A stretch of 39,817 nt of DNA, from NCBI GenBank assembly GCA_913056385.1, contig CAJXND010000015.1, forward strand, positions 1 to 39,817, in the 5' to 3' direction. This document shows positions 1 to 10,810 of this stretch, piece after piece (position 1 is the stretch's first letter; each line of letters starts with the position of its first letter). The notes beneath the pieces were generated by a model. That model had not been told where the DNA came from. It did not search any database and saw only the letters and a list, made by a program, of their open reading frames with translations. The position numbers were made by a program, and so were the translations under genes. Source of the stretch: an uncultured Ectothiorhodospiraceae bacterium. GTDB lineage: Bacteria; Pseudomonadota; Gammaproteobacteria; Nitrococcales; Nitrococcaceae.

Positions 1-3000
1 TACATGTACTGAACGCCCTCCACGCCCTCGACGCGAAAGCCCTTCTCCAGCAGGTATTCGTGGATATCCAGCAGCCGGCATTCCGGGAAGATCTGCTGGA
101 ATTCGTATTTCAGCAGCTGATCCATGCACGTCCCGCAGGACACCACCACGGTGCGGATATCGAGATAGTTCAGCGTGTTGGCAACGCGGTGGAAGAGCAC
201 GCGGTTTTCGGTGCTGATGGCCTGGCCCTTTTCGATATCCCCCGACGAGGTCTGCGGGTAGCCACAGCAGAGATACCCCGGCGGCAGGACCGTCCGAGCC
301 CCGGACGTCCAGAGCATGGCCAGCGTCGCCAGCCCGATCTGGCTGAAGAGCCGCTCGGAGCCGCAGCCGGGGAAATAGAACACCGCCTCGGCCCCCTCGT
401 CCGCCCGCTGCGGGTCGGCCACGATGGGCACAATCCCCGGGTCCTCGGCACCGAGCAGCTGCCGCATGGTCTGGTTGGGCAGCTTCCCGGGCATGGGCTT
501 TTTGAGGAAATGCACCACCTGGGCCGGCACGCCGGAGAGATCCCGGGTCGGTTTTGGCCGGCGGCTCACTGCACTGTCCGGCACCCCGCCCCGGGTGCCC
601 GCGAGTCGCATCTGTCTGGCCAGGTGGTGCCCCATGCGCTGAGCGCCATAGCCCCACTCGATCATGCCGCGGCGCATGATCTTTATGCGCCGGGCGTCCT
701 GGATGTTGAGGAAGGCCATCGACGCCTTCGACGCCACGCTCTCGCGGCGCTTGCCGCGTTTTTTCAGGGCGTGCCGCATCTTGATGGTGACCTCGCCGTA
801 ATCGATATCGACGGGACACGGCGTCAGGCAGCGGTGGCAGATCGTGCAATGGTCGGCGATGTCATTCATCTCCGCCCAGTGCTGGAGCGAGAGACCACGA
901 CGGGTCTGCTCCTCGTAGAGGAATGCCTCGATCAGGAGATTGGTGCCGAGGATCTTGTCCCGCGGCGAATAGCGCAGGTTGGCCCGGGGGACATGCGTGG
1001 TGCAGACCGGTTTGCACTTGCCACAGCGCAGGCAGTCCTTGATGTCGTCATTGAGCTCGCCCAGCTCGCTCTGCTCGAGGATCAGCGCTTCTTCGCGGAC
1101 CAGCTGCAGCGAGGGCGTATAGGCATCAGCGAGCCCGCTGCCCGCCACCAGCTTGCCGCGGTTGAAGCGATCCTGTGGATCGACCCGGGCCTTGTAGTCG
1201 CGGAATCGCTCGACCTGCTCCGGGTCGAGATACTGGAACTTGGTGAGGCCGATGCCATGCTCACCGGAGATCACGCCCCCCAGCGAGCGGGCCAGCGCCA
1301 TGACTTCATCCACAATGGCATCAGCATCCCGCATCATCCCGTAATCATTGGAGTTAACGGGGATATTGGTGTGCACATTGCCATCACCAGCGTGCATATG
1401 CAGCGCCACGAACAGACGCCGTCTCCGGCCCTCGGCATGGATCTCGTCGAGCCGCCGGCGCAGGGGTTCAAAGTCGCGGCCGTCATAGATGTCCCGCAGC
1501 TTGACCGCCACCGAGTCCCGGTAGCTGATGCGCAGATCCCGCCGCAACAGGAGCTGGATGAGGGTGTCCCCCGACTGCATCGCTGCGGCCGCCGCCTCGT
1601 CCAGACAGTCGCGACAGGCCGCCGCCGGTTCGTCGAGCTGACCGAGGATCCGCCGCCAGCGGGTCTCCACCCGATCGAGCCGGGCCAGTGCCGCCTGGCG
1701 CTTGCGCGCAAGGATGCTGTCGCCCTCGGCACTGGCATGGAGATCCTCGCGGGCGTGATAGTCGGTGCGGGTCTGCAGCTCGGTGAGCGGCCCCAGCAGA
1801 CAGGCGCGCACCGAGTCCACGATCTCGAGCTTGTTGCGCAGACTGCGGATGATGTTGATGCGCTCGATGCCCTCGCTGTAATCCGCCAGCCGGTCAATCG
1901 GGATGACCACATCCTCGTTGATCTTGAAGGCGTTGGTATGGGCGGCGATGGCCGCCGTGCGGGCACGATCGGCCCAGAAGGTCCGGCGAGCCTCCGGGGA
2001 GGCGGCAATAAAGCCATCCGCGTCGCGGGCCTCGACCCGCGCCACCATGGTCTCCGCCGCGGCCTGGCAGGCCGCCTCGTCGTTGCTCGCCAGGTCCGCC
2101 AGCAGCAGCATGCGCGGACGGGTCCCGCGATCGCCCTTGGGCGCATAGTCGACGGCGCGGATATAGCGCTCGTCCAGGTGCTCCAGGCCCGCCAGGGCAA
2201 CGGCGGGATTGGCCTCGATGTCATCAATGATCTCGACGATGGCCGGCACCGCCTGATGCAGGTCGCGGCCGTGGAATTCCATGCAGACGGTGCGCATGTG
2301 GGACGGCATGACATGCAGGATGAACCGCGCCGAGGTGATCAGCCCGTCGCAGCCCTCCTTCTGCACGCCCGGCAGCCCACCCAGGAACTTGTCGGTGACG
2401 TCCTTGCCCAGCCCTGCCTTGCGCAGGCTCGCGCCGGGGAAGGCCAGCACCTCCGGTTCGCCGCGGGGGGTTCGGCCGTCGGGCCCGTAGCGGGTGATGC
2501 GAAAGCGCACCTCCGCCTGGTCGTGGATCTTGCCGAGGTTGTGATCCAGCCGCTCGACCTCGATCCATTCCGCCTCCGGCGTGACCATGCGCCAGCCGGC
2601 GAGATTGTCGAGCGTCGTGCCCCAGAGCACGGCCTTCTTGCCGCCGGCATTCATGGCGACGTTGCCACCGATGGTGCTGGCATCCCGGGAGGTGGGATCA
2701 ACGGCGAAGACATACCCGGCGGCATCGGCGCGATCCTCCACGCGCCGCGTGACCACACCGGCCTCGGCGCGGATGGTGGGCACCGGCTCGGCCACCCCCG
2801 GCAGTGAGCGCATTTCCACCTGGCCCAGCCCCTCGAGCTTCTCGGTGTTGATCACCGCGCAGTGCTCATGGAGCGGGATGGCCCCGCCGGTGTAGCCGGT
2901 ACCGCCGCCACGGGGAATCACCGTGAGGTCGAGTTCGAAGGCGGCGGCCACCAGGCCGGCCATCTCGGCCTCGGTATCCGGGGTGAGGACGACGAACGGC

Positions 3001-3497
3001 ACCGCCACCCGCCAGTCCGTGGCATCCGTCTGGTGGGCCACCCGGGTGAGGCCGTCGAAGGCGATGTTATGCGCGGCGGTGACCCGCGAGAAGGCCTTCC
3101 CGGCGCGCTCGCGGAGCGCCTGCGTGGCGGGAAATGCGACCTGGAAGTCGGCCACGGCCTGACGACAGCGGGCGGCGAGCGCCAGCGCCTCGGCGTTGCC
3201 GTCGGCCCGGGCCTCGATCTGATCAAGGCGATGGTTCATGGCGCCGATGAGGGCCTCGCGCCGGCCGGCGTTGTCGAGCAGGTCCTCCTGGATGTAGGGG
3301 TTGCGCCCCACCACCCAGAGATCGCCCAGCACCTCGAAGAGCATCCGTGCCGAGATCCCGGTGCGGCGCTGGGAGCGCAGCCGCTCCAGCGTCTCCCATC
3401 CATCGGCGCCGAGATAGCGGTGGACGATCTCGCGATCGGAAAAGGACGTGTAATTATAGGGAATCTCGCGGATTCGGGCAGGAGCCGCAGTGGTCAT
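1..3497 (-). CDS. DUF3683-type FAD/4Fe-4S oxidoreductase (partial, C-terminus off the left edge)
   Basis: About 1165 codons are present, starting at ATG 3497; the frame is open to base 1, so the C-terminus lies outside the window. Domain order: an N-terminal DUF3683-like segment ([16 protein letters not shown], then [17 protein letters not shown]), a glycolate-oxidase-type FAD-binding domain with a [12 protein letters not shown]-like loop (about 2880-2920), a C-terminal FAD-oxidase segment, two ferredoxin clusters ([11 protein letters not shown] near 1010-1040; [12 protein letters not shown] near 820-855) and CCG domains (FPGCGSE near 365-380; SCGTC near 125-145). The family is related to D-lactate and D-2-hydroxyglutarate dehydrogenases and is expected to pass electrons from a 2-hydroxyacid to the respiratory chain, but its substrate is not established. 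It is divergent from icd across a 180-bp gap. Long + strand frames inside it are shadows. The family call is firm; the substrate is unknown. Confidence 0.88.
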   Translation of the reverse strand, partial: MTTAAPARIREIPYNYTSFSDREIVHRYLGADGWETLERLRSQRRTGISARMLFEVLGDLWVVGRNPYIQEDLLDNAGRREALIGAMNHRLDQIEARADGNAEALALAARCRQAVADFQVAFPATQALRERAGKAFSRVTAAHNIAFDGLTRVAHQTDATDWRVAVPFVVLTPDTEAEMAGLVAAAFELDLTVIPRGGGTGYTGGAIPLHEHCAVINTEKLEGLGQVEMRSLPGVAEPVPTIRAEAGVVTRRVEDRADAAGYVFAVDPTSRDASTIGGNVAMNAGGKKAVLWGTTLDNLAGWRMVTPEAEWIEVERLDHNLGKIHDQAEVRFRITRYGPDGRTPRGEPEVLAFPGASLRKAGLGKDVTDKFLGGLPGVQKEGCDGLITSARFILHVMPSHMRTVCMEFHGRDLHQAVPAIVEIIDDIEANPAVALAGLEHLDERYIRAVDYAPKGDRGTRPRMLLLADLASNDEAACQAAAETMVARVEARDADGFIAASPEARRTFWADRARTAAIAAHTNAFKINEDVVIPIDRLADYSEGIERINIIRSLRNKLEIVDSVRACLLGPLTELQTRTDYHAREDLHASAEGDSILARKRQAALARLDRVETRWRRILGQLDEPAAACRDCLDEAAAAAMQSGDTLIQLLLRRDLRISYRDSVAVKLRDIYDGRDFEPLRRRLDEIHAEGRRRRLFVALHMHAGDGNVHTNIPVNSNDYGMMRDADAIVDEVMALARSLGGVISGEHGIGLTKFQYLDPEQVERFRDYKARVDPQDRFNRGKLVAGSGLADAYTPSLQLVREEALILEQSELGELNDDIKDCLRCGKCKPVCTTHVPRANLRYSPRDKILGTNLLIEAFLYEEQTRRGLSLQHWAEMNDIADHCTICHRCLTPCPVDIDYGEVTIKMRHALKKRGKRRESVASKASMAFLNIQDARRIKIMRRGMIEWGYGAQRMGHHLARQMRLAGTRGGVPDSAVSRRPKPTRDLSGVPAQVVHFLKKPMPGKLPNQTMRQLLGAEDPGIVPIVADPQRADEGAEAVFYFPGCGSERLFSQIGLATLAMLWTSGARTVLPPGYLCCGYPQTSSGDIEKGQAISTENRVLFHRVANTLNYLDIRTVVVSCGTCMDQLLKYEFQQIFPECRLLDIHEYLLEKGFRVEGVEGVQYM

Positions 3498-3677
3498 GTC
3501 AGGCACGCTCCGGGGCGTTGGCAATGGCCCTATCGTACGCCCGTCACCCGACAACTTCCCGCCATCATCTTGCGCCGGATCAAACCGATGCCGAAATCCG
3601 ACTGCTGTTTTCGTATTGGGGATATGAAAGAATAGCGCGCGATTTGAGTTGCCCATGCAGCAAAAGAGAGCATCACT

Positions 3678-4976
3678 ATGAGCACAATCCAGGTTCCCGC
3701 CGATGGCGCGCGGGTCACTCTCGAGAACGGCGTCCTGAATGTCCCCGACAACCCCATCATCACCTACATCGAGGGTGACGGGATCGGGGTGGACATCACG
3801 CCGGTCATGCAGCGCGTCGTGGACGCGGCGGTCGAGAAGGCCTATGAGGGCAAGCGCAAGATCCACTGGATGGAGGTTCTCGCCGGCGAGAAGGCCAACA
3901 ATGAAGTGGGCGCCTGGCTGCCCGACGAGACCGTGGAGGCCATCCGCGAGTACCTGATCTCCATCAAGGGCCCGATGACCACGCCGGTGGGCGGCGGCAT
4001 CCGCTCGCTCAACGTCGCGCTGCGCCAGGTCCTGGACCTGTATGTCTGCCTGCGCCCGGTGCGCTGGTTCAACGGCGTCCCCTCGCCGGTCAAGAAGCCC
4101 GACCAGGTGGACATGGCCATCTTCCGGGAGAACACCGAAGACATCTACGCCGGCATCGAATTCGAGGCGGGCTCGGAGGAGAACCAGAAGTTCAAGGAAC
4201 TGCTCGCCGAGCATTTCCCGTCGGCCTACGCCAATATCCGCTTCCCCGAGGAATGCGGTTTCGGCATCAAGCCGATCTCCCGCGAGGGCACCGAGCGTCT
4301 GGTGCGCGCGGCGATCCGCTATGCCATCGATAACAAGCGCAAGTCGGTGACCATTGTCCACAAGGGCAACATCATGAAGTTCACCGAGGGCGCCTTCCGG
4401 ACCTGGGCCTACGAGCTCGCCGAGCGCGAGTTCGGCGAGGAGACCTACACCTGGGCCGAGTGGGAGCGCACCGTGGCCGAGAAGGGCCAGGAGGCCGCCA
4501 ACGCCGAGCAGGACGCCGCCGTGGCCGCCGGCAAGGTGCTGGTCAAGGACTCCATTGCCGACATTACCCTCCAGCAGGTGCTGACCCGCCCCACGGACTT
4601 CGAGGTCATCGCCACCATGAACCTGAACGGCGACTACCTCTCCGATGCGCTCGCCGCGCAGGTGGGCGGCATCGGTATCGCCCCGGGCGGCAACATCAAC
4701 GAGCAGACCGGCCACGCCGTATTCGAGGCCACCCATGGCACGGCGCCGAAGTACGCCGGCAAGGACATGGTCAACCCGGGCTCGCTGGTGCTCTCCGCGG
4801 AGATGATGCTCCGCCATCTGGGCTGGAGCGAGGCGGCCGATCTCATCCTCACCGGCATGGATGCGGCCATCGCCAGCAAGCATGTGACCTACGACTTCGC
4901 CCGCCTGATGGACGGCGCCACCAAGGTGAGCTGCTCGCAGTTCGGCGAGGCGATGATCAAGCGCATGCAGGATTGA
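3678..4976 (+). CDS. icd: NADP-dependent isocitrate dehydrogenase
   Basis: 432 residues. It catalyses oxidative decarboxylation of isocitrate to 2-oxoglutarate in the TCA cycle, in the cytoplasm. The family signature is clear: the isocitrate-binding and phosphorylatable loop [12 protein letters not shown] (Ser110, equivalent to Ser113 of E. coli), the [14 protein letters not shown] segment, [13 protein letters not shown], and the NADP-specificity pair Lys358-Tyr359 in [13 protein letters not shown] (E. coli Lys344/Tyr345), which argues for NADP rather than NAD. Compared with E. coli it carries extra residues around 255-288 ([17 protein letters not shown]), a charged insertion that occurs in several related bacteria. 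The start at 3678 is preceded by an AAAGAGAG ribosome-binding site. aceK follows 34 bp downstream on the same strand, so the enzyme and its regulator are probably co-transcribed. Confidence 0.97.
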   Translation: MSTIQVPADGARVTLENGVLNVPDNPIITYIEGDGIGVDITPVMQRVVDAAVEKAYEGKRKIHWMEVLAGEKANNEVGAWLPDETVEAIREYLISIKGPMTTPVGGGIRSLNVALRQVLDLYVCLRPVRWFNGVPSPVKKPDQVDMAIFRENTEDIYAGIEFEAGSEENQKFKELLAEHFPSAYANIRFPEECGFGIKPISREGTERLVRAAIRYAIDNKRKSVTIVHKGNIMKFTEGAFRTWAYELAEREFGEETYTWAEWERTVAEKGQEAANAEQDAAVAAGKVLVKDSIADITLQQVLTRPTDFEVIATMNLNGDYLSDALAAQVGGIGIAPGGNINEQTGHAVFEATHGTAPKYAGKDMVNPGSLVLSAEMMLRHLGWSEAADLILTGMDAAIASKHVTYDFARLMDGATKVSCSQFGEAMIKRMQD

Positions 4977-5010
4977 ACCCCGACGTCGGGCAGCGGCCGC
5001 GGAGGCGACC

Positions 5011-6744
5011 ATGAGCGGAGGCGAACAGCACTACCGACAGGTGGCCGCCGCGGCCTGCTGCATCCATGACGGGTTCATCCGCTACAACCGCCAGTTCCGG
5101 CGGATCACCGCCCGCGCCGGGCGGCGCTTCGAGGAGCGGGACTGGAAGGGGCAGATGGCGGATATCGCCGCCCGGGTCGAGCTCTACGAGCTCTGGGCGG
5201 GCCGCACCGTCAAGGCCCTGAATGCCGAGCTCGGCGACGACCTCGCCGGCCACAGCTTCTGGGCGGAAGTGCGTGAGTGCTTCGGCCTGCGCGTGGAGGC
5301 GGTGCCCGACGCCGGCTTCATGAAGACCTTCTTCAACTCCATCACGCGCCGGGTGTTCGGTACGCGGGGCGTGAACGGTTCGGTGGAATTCGTCCAGCCG
5401 CCACCGGAGGAAGGCATCGAGTCGCTGACCATGCGGCGCTATCCCTGCTGGAACGATCTGGACGCCGTCTGCGGGCGGGTCCTGCAGGACTATCGCTTCA
5501 AGCGCAGCTATGCCGAGAAGGCCGCCGATGCCCGCTGGATGGCCGATACCATCCGCGAGCGGCTGGGCGGCAGCGGGGCCGATGCCGACTGCCTGCGCCT
5601 CGAGTTCATCGACACCCACTTCTTCCAGGGGACCCGGGCGTACCTCGTGGGGCGCCTGCGCCTCGTCGACGGCACCCGGCCCATCGTGGTCGCCCTGCGC
5701 AACACCGATGACGGTATCCGGGTGGATGCGGTGCTGCTCACCGCCGAGCAGATCGGCGTGGTGTTCTCCTACACGCGCTCCTACTACTTTGCCGACCCGA
5801 CCTCGGTGGTGGCGGCCGTGCAGTTCCTCAAGGACATCCTGCCGCGCAAGCCCATCGACGAGCTCTACACCGTGCTGGGCCGCCTGCGCCAGGGCAAGAC
5901 CGAGCGCTACCGCCAGCTCATGCACCACCTCTCGGACACGCAGGACGACTTCGTGCATGCCGCCGGCGAGGCGGGGCTGGTGATGATCGTCTTCACCCTC
6001 CCCTCGTTCAACCTGGTCTTCAAGATCATGCGCGATGTCTTCCGGCCGCCGAAGACCACCACCCACGACGACGTCCATGACAGCTATCGCCTGGTCTCAC
6101 GCCACGATCATGCCGGCCGGCTCATCGACACCCAGCACTTCCGCAACCTGGAGCTGCCCCGCGACCGCTTCTCCGAGGCCCTGGTCGAGGAGCTGCGGCG
6201 CGAGGCGCCACGCACGGTGGGCATCGACGGCGATCAGCTCGTCTTTCGCCACGCCTATGTCGAGCGCCGGGTACGCCCGCTCAACCTCTATGTGCGGGAA
6301 GTGGACGAGGCCGAGGCCAAGCGCGTCATCCTCGACTACGGGCGATGCATCAAGGACCTTGCCGAGACCAACATCTTCGCCGGCGACCTGCTGCTGAAGA
6401 ACTTCGGCGTGACCAGTTCCGGGCGGGTGGTTTTCTACGACTACGACGAGGTGCTGCTGGTCACCGACTGCAGCTTCTACGAGCTGCCCGAGCCCGATGA
6501 GGACTTCCCGCTGATGGACCACGGCACCACGCGCTTCGTGGGGCCGAAGGACATCTTCCCCGAGGAGTTCATCCGCTTCCTCGCCATGCCCGCCTTCCTG
6601 CGCCAGACCTTCCTCGAGGCCCACGGCGATCTGCTCACCGCCGACTACTGGCGGGATGTGAAGCGCCGGCGCCTGGCCGGCGAGGTGGCCGAGATCGTGC
6701 CCTACGTGCGCCAGAGCGTGGCCCCACGCCGGATCGAGCTCTGA
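5011..6744 (+). CDS. aceK: Isocitrate dehydrogenase kinase/phosphatase
   Basis: 577 residues, the usual length for AceK. The bifunctional enzyme phosphorylates and dephosphorylates the active-site serine of Icd and so controls flux between the TCA cycle and the glyoxylate shunt. Recognisable blocks are [39 protein letters not shown], the nucleotide-binding region [17 protein letters not shown], and the catalytic segment [18 protein letters not shown] followed by [15 protein letters not shown] (the DYDE metal-binding motif). The start at ATG 5011 follows a GCGGAGGCGACC site. Being directly behind icd is informative, because in enterics aceK sits with aceB and aceA instead; neither shunt enzyme is in this window. 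Identity is certain. Confidence 0.97.
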   Translation: MSGGEQHYRQVAAAACCIHDGFIRYNRQFRRITARAGRRFEERDWKGQMADIAARVELYELWAGRTVKALNAELGDDLAGHSFWAEVRECFGLRVEAVPDAGFMKTFFNSITRRVFGTRGVNGSVEFVQPPPEEGIESLTMRRYPCWNDLDAVCGRVLQDYRFKRSYAEKAADARWMADTIRERLGGSGADADCLRLEFIDTHFFQGTRAYLVGRLRLVDGTRPIVVALRNTDDGIRVDAVLLTAEQIGVVFSYTRSYYFADPTSVVAAVQFLKDILPRKPIDELYTVLGRLRQGKTERYRQLMHHLSDTQDDFVHAAGEAGLVMIVFTLPSFNLVFKIMRDVFRPPKTTTHDDVHDSYRLVSRHDHAGRLIDTQHFRNLELPRDRFSEALVEELRREAPRTVGIDGDQLVFRHAYVERRVRPLNLYVREVDEAEAKRVILDYGRCIKDLAETNIFAGDLLLKNFGVTSSGRVVFYDYDEVLLVTDCSFYELPEPDEDFPLMDHGTTRFVGPKDIFPEEFIRFLAMPAFLRQTFLEAHGDLLTADYWRDVKRRRLAGEVAEIVPYVRQSVAPRRIEL

Positions 6745-6782
6745 ACCCACTGTCCGCGAACCGCCCCCGCAGGCCCGATTGA

Positions 6783-6811
6783 TTGACAGGTTAAACGTTT
6801 AACCGTAGAAC
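6783..6811 (+). promoter_or_regulatory. Sigma-70 promoter with LacI-family operator embedded in its spacer
   Basis: A consensus -35 TTGACA (6783-6788) is followed after exactly 17 bp by TAGAAC (6806-6811, four of six matches to TATAAT). The spacer contains the perfect 16-bp palindrome GGTTAAACGTTTAACC (6789-6804) with the central CG typical of LacI/GalR operators. Binding there would exclude RNA polymerase. It lies 35 bp upstream of the LacI-type gene, so the regulator very probably represses its own operon. No second copy is evident between the downstream genes. Confidence 0.82.
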
Positions 6812-6838
6812 GGGGCGCACGATGACGGGGAGGAGATC

Positions 6839-7852
6839 GTGAGCCAGCGCCGCCCATCCATTCGCGAAGTGGCCCGGGCCGCCGGGGCATCAACGGCCAC
6901 CGTCTCCAACGTATTCACCGGCCGTAAGGCGGTGAACGCCGACCTCGAAGCGAGGATCCGCTCACTGGCCGAGTCCATGGGCTACCGGCCCAACCGGGCG
7001 GCCGCCGACCTTCGCTCCGGCCGCAGCCGCGTGGTCACCATGCTGGTCCCGGATCTCGCCGACCCGCATTTCACCGCCCTGGTCACCGAGGTGGAGAGCC
7101 TCGCCGGCGCGGACGGCTACGAGTTGCTGGTGGCCAATGCCAAGAACGACATCGATACCGAGCACGGCCGCCTCGATGCCCTCCTCGCCTGGCAGCCCGC
7201 AGGACTGATCCTGGTGCCCTGCACCGATCATCTGCCGGCATCGCTGGATGACGGCGAGCTCCCCGTGCCCACAGTGATCGCCGACCGCGGTGCCGAGGCG
7301 CGGGGAGTGGACAGCGTGCGCATCGACAACCGCGAGGCCGGGGAACTTGCCGCCCGGCATCTGCTCGCGCTGGGCCACCGGCGAGTGCTGCTGGCCGCCT
7401 CTGATCGGCGCCTGGAGGCCATCCGCGAGCGCTGCCACGGCGCGCAGCGCGCGATCGAGACTGCCGGTGGGACGGCAGGCATCGTCGAGCTCGGCACGGA
7501 TCCCGACGAGGGCGCACGCAGGCTCCACGATGAACTCGACCGGATGCCCCTCCCCACCGCGCTCATCGCCGTCACCGACATGACCACCCTCGCCGTGCTC
7601 ACCTGCCTTGCGGAGCGCCGGCTCGATCCGGGCCGCGATCTCTCGCTGGTGGGCTTCGACGACTATCCCTGGATGCGCGCCCGGCGTCGGCCGATTACCG
7701 CCGTGGCCCAGCCGGTCGCCGCCATGGCCGGCGCCCTCTGGGCGCGGCTTCGTACCCGCATGGAAGGCAATGACGACCCGCCGTCGGCCAGGGTCCTGCA
7801 CTGCCAACTGCGCGAGCGGGCCTCCACCACCGCACTGGATAACAACCGATAA
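6839..7852 (+). CDS. LacI-family repressor of the ribitol operon
   Basis: 337 residues from GTG 6839, preceded by GGGGAGGAG. The N-terminal helix-turn-helix is canonical ([21 protein letters not shown], with the hinge [17 protein letters not shown]), followed by a periplasmic-binding-protein-like effector domain with [27 protein letters not shown] and [10 protein letters not shown]. It acts as a dimeric repressor on the palindrome 35 bp upstream. It is the first gene of a three-gene operon with ribitol dehydrogenase and ribulokinase; the gap to rbtD is 20 bp. The inducer is inferred to be ribitol or ribulose from the neighbours; the sequence alone does not show it. Ribitol regulators of enterics are of other families, so no symbol is given. 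Confidence 0.9.
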   Translation: MSQRRPSIREVARAAGASTATVSNVFTGRKAVNADLEARIRSLAESMGYRPNRAAADLRSGRSRVVTMLVPDLADPHFTALVTEVESLAGADGYELLVANAKNDIDTEHGRLDALLAWQPAGLILVPCTDHLPASLDDGELPVPTVIADRGAEARGVDSVRIDNREAGELAARHLLALGHRRVLLAASDRRLEAIRERCHGAQRAIETAGGTAGIVELGTDPDEGARRLHDELDRMPLPTALIAVTDMTTLAVLTCLAERRLDPGRDLSLVGFDDYPWMRARRRPITAVAQPVAAMAGALWARLRTRMEGNDDPPSARVLHCQLRERASTTALDNNR

Positions 7853-7872
7853 ACCCTCGAGGAGAATGCATC

Positions 7873-8601
7873 ATGACCCAGAGACTAGCCGGCAAGACCG
7901 CCGCCATCACCGGTGCCGCCGCCGGGATCGGCTTCGCCTGCGCCCGGGCGCTGATCGAGGAAGGCGCCCGCGTGGTGCTCATCGACCGCGATGAGCAGGC
8001 CCTTGAACAGGCCTGTGACACCCTGGGCGACGGCGCCGATGCCCTCGCGCTGGATCTGCTGGACGGCGCGGCGGTCTCGGGGATGATGCCCGCCCTGCTC
8101 GCCAGGCTCGGGCATCTGGATATCTTCCATGCCAACGCCGGCGCCTATGTCGGCGGGGATGTTTCCGAAGGCGATCCCGATACCTGGGACCGGGTCCTCA
8201 ACCTGAACGTCAATGCGGTCTTTCGCTGTGTGCGCACCGTCCTTCCCCACATGATCGAGCGCCAGACCGGCGATGTCATGTTCACCAGCTCCGTGGCGGG
8301 CCTGGTGCCGGTCACCTGGGAGCCGGTCTACACCGCCTCGAAATTCGCCATCCAGGGCTTTGTGCATACCACCCGGCGGCAGATGATCCCGCACGGCATT
8401 CGCGTCGGCGCCGTGGCGCCCGGCCCCGTCATCACCTCGCTCATCGATGACTGGCCCGCCGCCAAGCTCGAGGAGGCGAAGGCCGCCGGCGCGCTGATGG
8501 AGGCGTGCGAGGTGGCCGAGGCCGTGTGCTTCATGCTCACCCGGCCCCGTGGCGTGGTGATCCGCGACCTGGTGATCCTGCCCCAGGGCTGTGATCTGTG
8601 A
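7873..8601 (+). CDS. rbtD: Ribitol 2-dehydrogenase (SDR family)
   Basis: 242 residues, start ATG 7873 after a CGAGGAGAA site. Short-chain dehydrogenase with the NAD loop TGAAAGIG (13-20) and catalytic Ser139/140, Tyr153 and Lys157 ([10 protein letters not shown]). It resembles the enterobacterial ribitol dehydrogenase as I recall it along most of its length: [57 protein letters not shown] and the C-terminal RDLVILPQ. It would oxidise ribitol to D-ribulose, which the kinase encoded next phosphorylates. Its stop overlaps the start of the kinase (TGATG), suggesting translational coupling. The alternative, a dehydrogenase for a related polyol such as arabitol, is less likely given this resemblance. 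Confidence 0.87.
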   Translation: MTQRLAGKTAAITGAAAGIGFACARALIEEGARVVLIDRDEQALEQACDTLGDGADALALDLLDGAAVSGMMPALLARLGHLDIFHANAGAYVGGDVSEGDPDTWDRVLNLNVNAVFRCVRTVLPHMIERQTGDVMFTSSVAGLVPVTWEPVYTASKFAIQGFVHTTRRQMIPHGIRVGAVAPGPVITSLIDDWPAAKLEEAKAAGALMEACEVAEAVCFMLTRPRGVVIRDLVILPQGCDL

Positions 8602-10259
8602 TGGGGGCCGGGGCAATGGATGATCTCTACATGGGCGTCGATGTCGGCACCGAGAGCGCCCGGGCCGGCGTCTTCGATGCCGAAGGCACACTGCTGGGGG
8701 CGGCGGCCTGCGGCTTCCCGGTCTACCGGGAGCCGCCGGCCTTTGTCGAGCAGTCCGCCGAGGCCATCTGGCAGGCGGTGGCCAGCGCCTGTCGCAAGGC
8801 GGTTGCCGAGAGCGGCGTCGAACCCGGGCGGGTCCAAGGCATCGGCTTCGATGCCACCTGTTCGCTGGTGGTGGTCGATGCCGAAGGCAGCCCCCTGCCC
8901 GTTGGTCCCAGCGAGGATCCGGACCGCAACATCATTGTGTGGATGGACCACCGGGCCGTCGCCCAGGCCGAGCGCATCAACCTGACCGGGCATGCGGTAC
9001 TCGACTACGTGGGCGGGCGCATCTCCCCGGAAATGCAGACTCCGAAACTGCTCTGGCTCAAGGAGCATCGCCCGGCGGTCTTCCAGCAGGCGGCGCACTT
9101 CTTTGACCTCACCGATTACCTGACCTGGCGGGCCTCGGGCAGCATCGCCCGCTCCACCTGCACCGTGACCTGCAAGTGGACCTATCTTGCCCATGAGGAT
9201 CGCTGGGATGGCGGTTATTTCCGCGACATCGGACTGGGGGAGCTGGCCGATGAGGGATTCCGGCGTATCGGCACCGGGATCGTCGACCCCGGCACCCCGC
9301 TGGGCGACGGGCTGACCGATGCCGCGGCGATGGATCTGGGTCTGACGCCCGGGATCGCGGTGGGCGCCGGGCTCATTGATGCCCATGCCGGCGGCATCGG
9401 CACCGTGGGCTCCGCCGGCGACGCCGCGCCCAGCCGGCATATGGCCTATGTCTTCGGTACCTCGTCCTGCACCATGACCACCACTGCCGAGCCGGTCTTC
9501 GTGCCGGGTATCTGGGGTCCCTACTACTCCGCCATGGTTCCGGGCCAGTGGCTGAACGAGGGCGGGCAGTCCGCCGCCGGAGCGGCCATTGATCAGCTAT
9601 TGCGCTTTCACCCGGCGAGCGCCGAGGCACAGGCTGAAGCGGCGGCCGCTGGTCAGTCGCTGCCGGCCTGGTTGGCCGCGAAAGCGGAGGCACGGGAGGA
9701 ACCGGGCGAGCGTCCCGCCCGGCTTGCCGAGGGGCTGCATGTGGTCCCGGAGTTCCTGGGTAACCGCGCGCCCCATGCCGACCCCTATACCCGGGCGGTC
9801 ATTGCCGGCCTCGGCATGGCCACGGACACGGAAAGCCTGGTTCGGCTCTACATCGCCGGCGTTTGCGGCCTCGGCTACGGACTACGTCAGATCATCGAGG
9901 CCCAGGCCGATGCCGGCGCCCGGATCGAGACCATCGTGATCAGTGGCGGCGCCGGGCGCAGCACGCTGGTGCGGCAGCTCATCGCCGATGCCACCGGCCA
10001 TCCGGTCACCGTGCCGTCCACGCCGGAGCCGGTGCTGCTCGGCTCCGCCATCCTCGGCGCGGTGGCCGCCGGGGCGCAGCCGACCCTCACCGACGCGATG
10101 GCGCGGATGTCCTCGCTGCAGGCCCGTCACGACCCGGATCAGGGTGCGATCGGTGAATGGCACAGCCGGCGCTACGCACTTTACGGCCGCCTCCAGCAGA
10201 TCGCCCGCGAAGCCGCCGCGGAGACCCGCCAGCCCATGGAGGACGGCCTCGACAAATAG
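8601..10259 (+). CDS. rbtK: D-ribulokinase (FGGY pentulose kinase)
   Basis: About 552 residues. The sugar kinase of the FGGY family begins with the phosphate-1 loop MGVDVGTESARAGVFD and includes GIGFDATCSLVVVD, FFDLTDYLTWRASG, GAGLIDAHAGGIGTVG and the FGGY-like GAGRSTLVRQLIAD segment. It is the pentulose-kinase subgroup typified by D-ribulokinase, not glycerol or xylulose kinase. With ribitol dehydrogenase it would feed D-ribulose 5-phosphate into the pentose phosphate pathway. Start choice: ATG 8601 overlaps the rbtD stop; GTG 8598 and ATG 8616 (behind a GGGGGCCGGGG stretch) are alternatives, the last leaving MDDLYMGVD at the N-terminus. No ribitol transporter gene follows. Confidence 0.83.
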   Translation: MGAGAMDDLYMGVDVGTESARAGVFDAEGTLLGAAACGFPVYREPPAFVEQSAEAIWQAVASACRKAVAESGVEPGRVQGIGFDATCSLVVVDAEGSPLPVGPSEDPDRNIIVWMDHRAVAQAERINLTGHAVLDYVGGRISPEMQTPKLLWLKEHRPAVFQQAAHFFDLTDYLTWRASGSIARSTCTVTCKWTYLAHEDRWDGGYFRDIGLGELADEGFRRIGTGIVDPGTPLGDGLTDAAAMDLGLTPGIAVGAGLIDAHAGGIGTVGSAGDAAPSRHMAYVFGTSSCTMTTTAEPVFVPGIWGPYYSAMVPGQWLNEGGQSAAGAAIDQLLRFHPASAEAQAEAAAAGQSLPAWLAAKAEAREEPGERPARLAEGLHVVPEFLGNRAPHADPYTRAVIAGLGMATDTESLVRLYIAGVCGLGYGLRQIIEAQADAGARIETIVISGGAGRSTLVRQLIADATGHPVTVPSTPEPVLLGSAILGAVAAGAQPTLTDAMARMSSLQARHDPDQGAIGEWHSRRYALYGRLQQIAREAAAETRQPMEDGLDK

Positions 10260-10279
10260 TTGCCTTTTGCAATGGTTGG

Positions 10280-10316
10280 TCGAACCCATTCTTTGTCCCT
10301 TCGTGGGTTCGAATCC
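10280..10316. repeat. tRNA T-arm-like debris with inverted copies
   Basis: TCGAACCCA (10280-10288) and TGGGTTCGA (10304-10312) form a perfect 9-bp inverted repeat. The + strand stretch 10297-10316 is an exact 20-bp inverted copy of the T-arm of the neighbouring tRNA-Ser (10381-10400). The flanks cannot fold into a tRNA: the acceptor side does not pair and no anticodon arm is present. This looks like a tRNA-derived remnant between the ribitol operon and the tRNA gene, perhaps left by recombination or integration; it could also fold as a hairpin behind rbtK. Confidence 0.5.
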
Positions 10317-10334
10317 GGCGCTTCGGTCAAACAT

Positions 10335-10360
10335 AAAAAAGGCCCCTGCGGGGCCATTTT
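10335..10360. terminator. Bidirectional intrinsic terminator between rbtK and tRNA-Ser
   Basis: GGCCCC-TGC-GGGGCC (10341-10355) is a perfect 6-bp GC stem. On the - strand it is followed by six T residues and lies 12 bases beyond the tRNA-Ser 3' end, an ideal terminator for that gene. On the + strand the stem is followed by ATTTT, so it may also end the ribitol operon. Confidence 0.8.
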
Positions 10361-10364
10361 CATG

Positions 10365-10458
<94 letters not shown>

Positions 10459-10471
10459 AATGTACAAGCAG

Positions 10472-10501
10472 AGGATACGGGATCAGTACCTCGTTCGTAA
10501 A
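10472..10501 (-). promoter_or_regulatory. Possible promoter of tRNA-Ser
   Basis: On the - strand, TTTACG (10501-10496) and TATCCT (10477-10472) are separated by 18 bp and lie just upstream of the tRNA 5' end at 10458. Each hexamer matches the sigma-70 consensus at four of six positions. Read-through from csrA is the alternative. Confidence 0.35.
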
Positions 10502-10518
10502 CCGGCCGGGCGATGGCC

Positions 10519-10722
10519 TCAGGCTTCCTTCGGGGTTTCGTCGTCATCCGCGGGGTCGCCCTCTCCACGGATACGCTCGTAGATTTCCTCCCGGTGAACG
10601 GTGACATCCTTCGGCGCTTTGACACCGATCCGCACCTGATTGCCCTTCACACCAAGGACAGTCACCGCGACGTCGTCACCGATTATCAGGGTTTCGCCGA
10701 CCCTGCGCGTCAGAATGAGCAT
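10519..10722 (-). CDS. csrA: Carbon storage regulator CsrA
   Basis: 67 residues: [17 protein letters not shown], then [18 protein letters not shown] and HREEIYERI, the complete CsrA fold. As a homodimer it binds GGA motifs in mRNA leaders and controls translation or stability of transcripts for carbon metabolism, motility and biofilm. RNA-contacting residues are present (Leu4 and Arg6 in the first strand; Val42, Arg44 and Glu45 in the VHREE region). It lies between lysC and tRNA-Ser. The translation start region reads GAGGAGATGTCGGAATG, with GGA in the Shine-Dalgarno and again next to the ATG, so it could bind its own message. The C-terminal tail ([15 protein letters not shown]) is acidic. 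Confidence 0.97.
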   Translation of the reverse strand: MLILTRRVGETLIIGDDVAVTVLGVKGNQVRIGVKAPKDVTVHREEIYERIRGEGDPADDDETPKEA

Positions 10723-10810
10723 TCCGACATCTCCTCATTGTTCTGCAACCGCATGCCGCTTGGACTACCGGCAGGTCGCATAAGATCCGTGCCCAAATAG
10801 ATAACCGGCC

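Noticed and set aside
60-2807. 915-codon open frame on the + strand
   Set aside because: It is antisense to the DUF3683 oxidoreductase, whose - strand frame has clear FAD and iron-sulfur motifs; the + translation is His/Arg/Ala-rich without any domain. High GC makes such shadows common.
10280-10316. A second, intact tRNA gene
   Set aside because: Only a T-arm-like piece exists; no acceptor pairing, D-arm or anticodon arm can be drawn.
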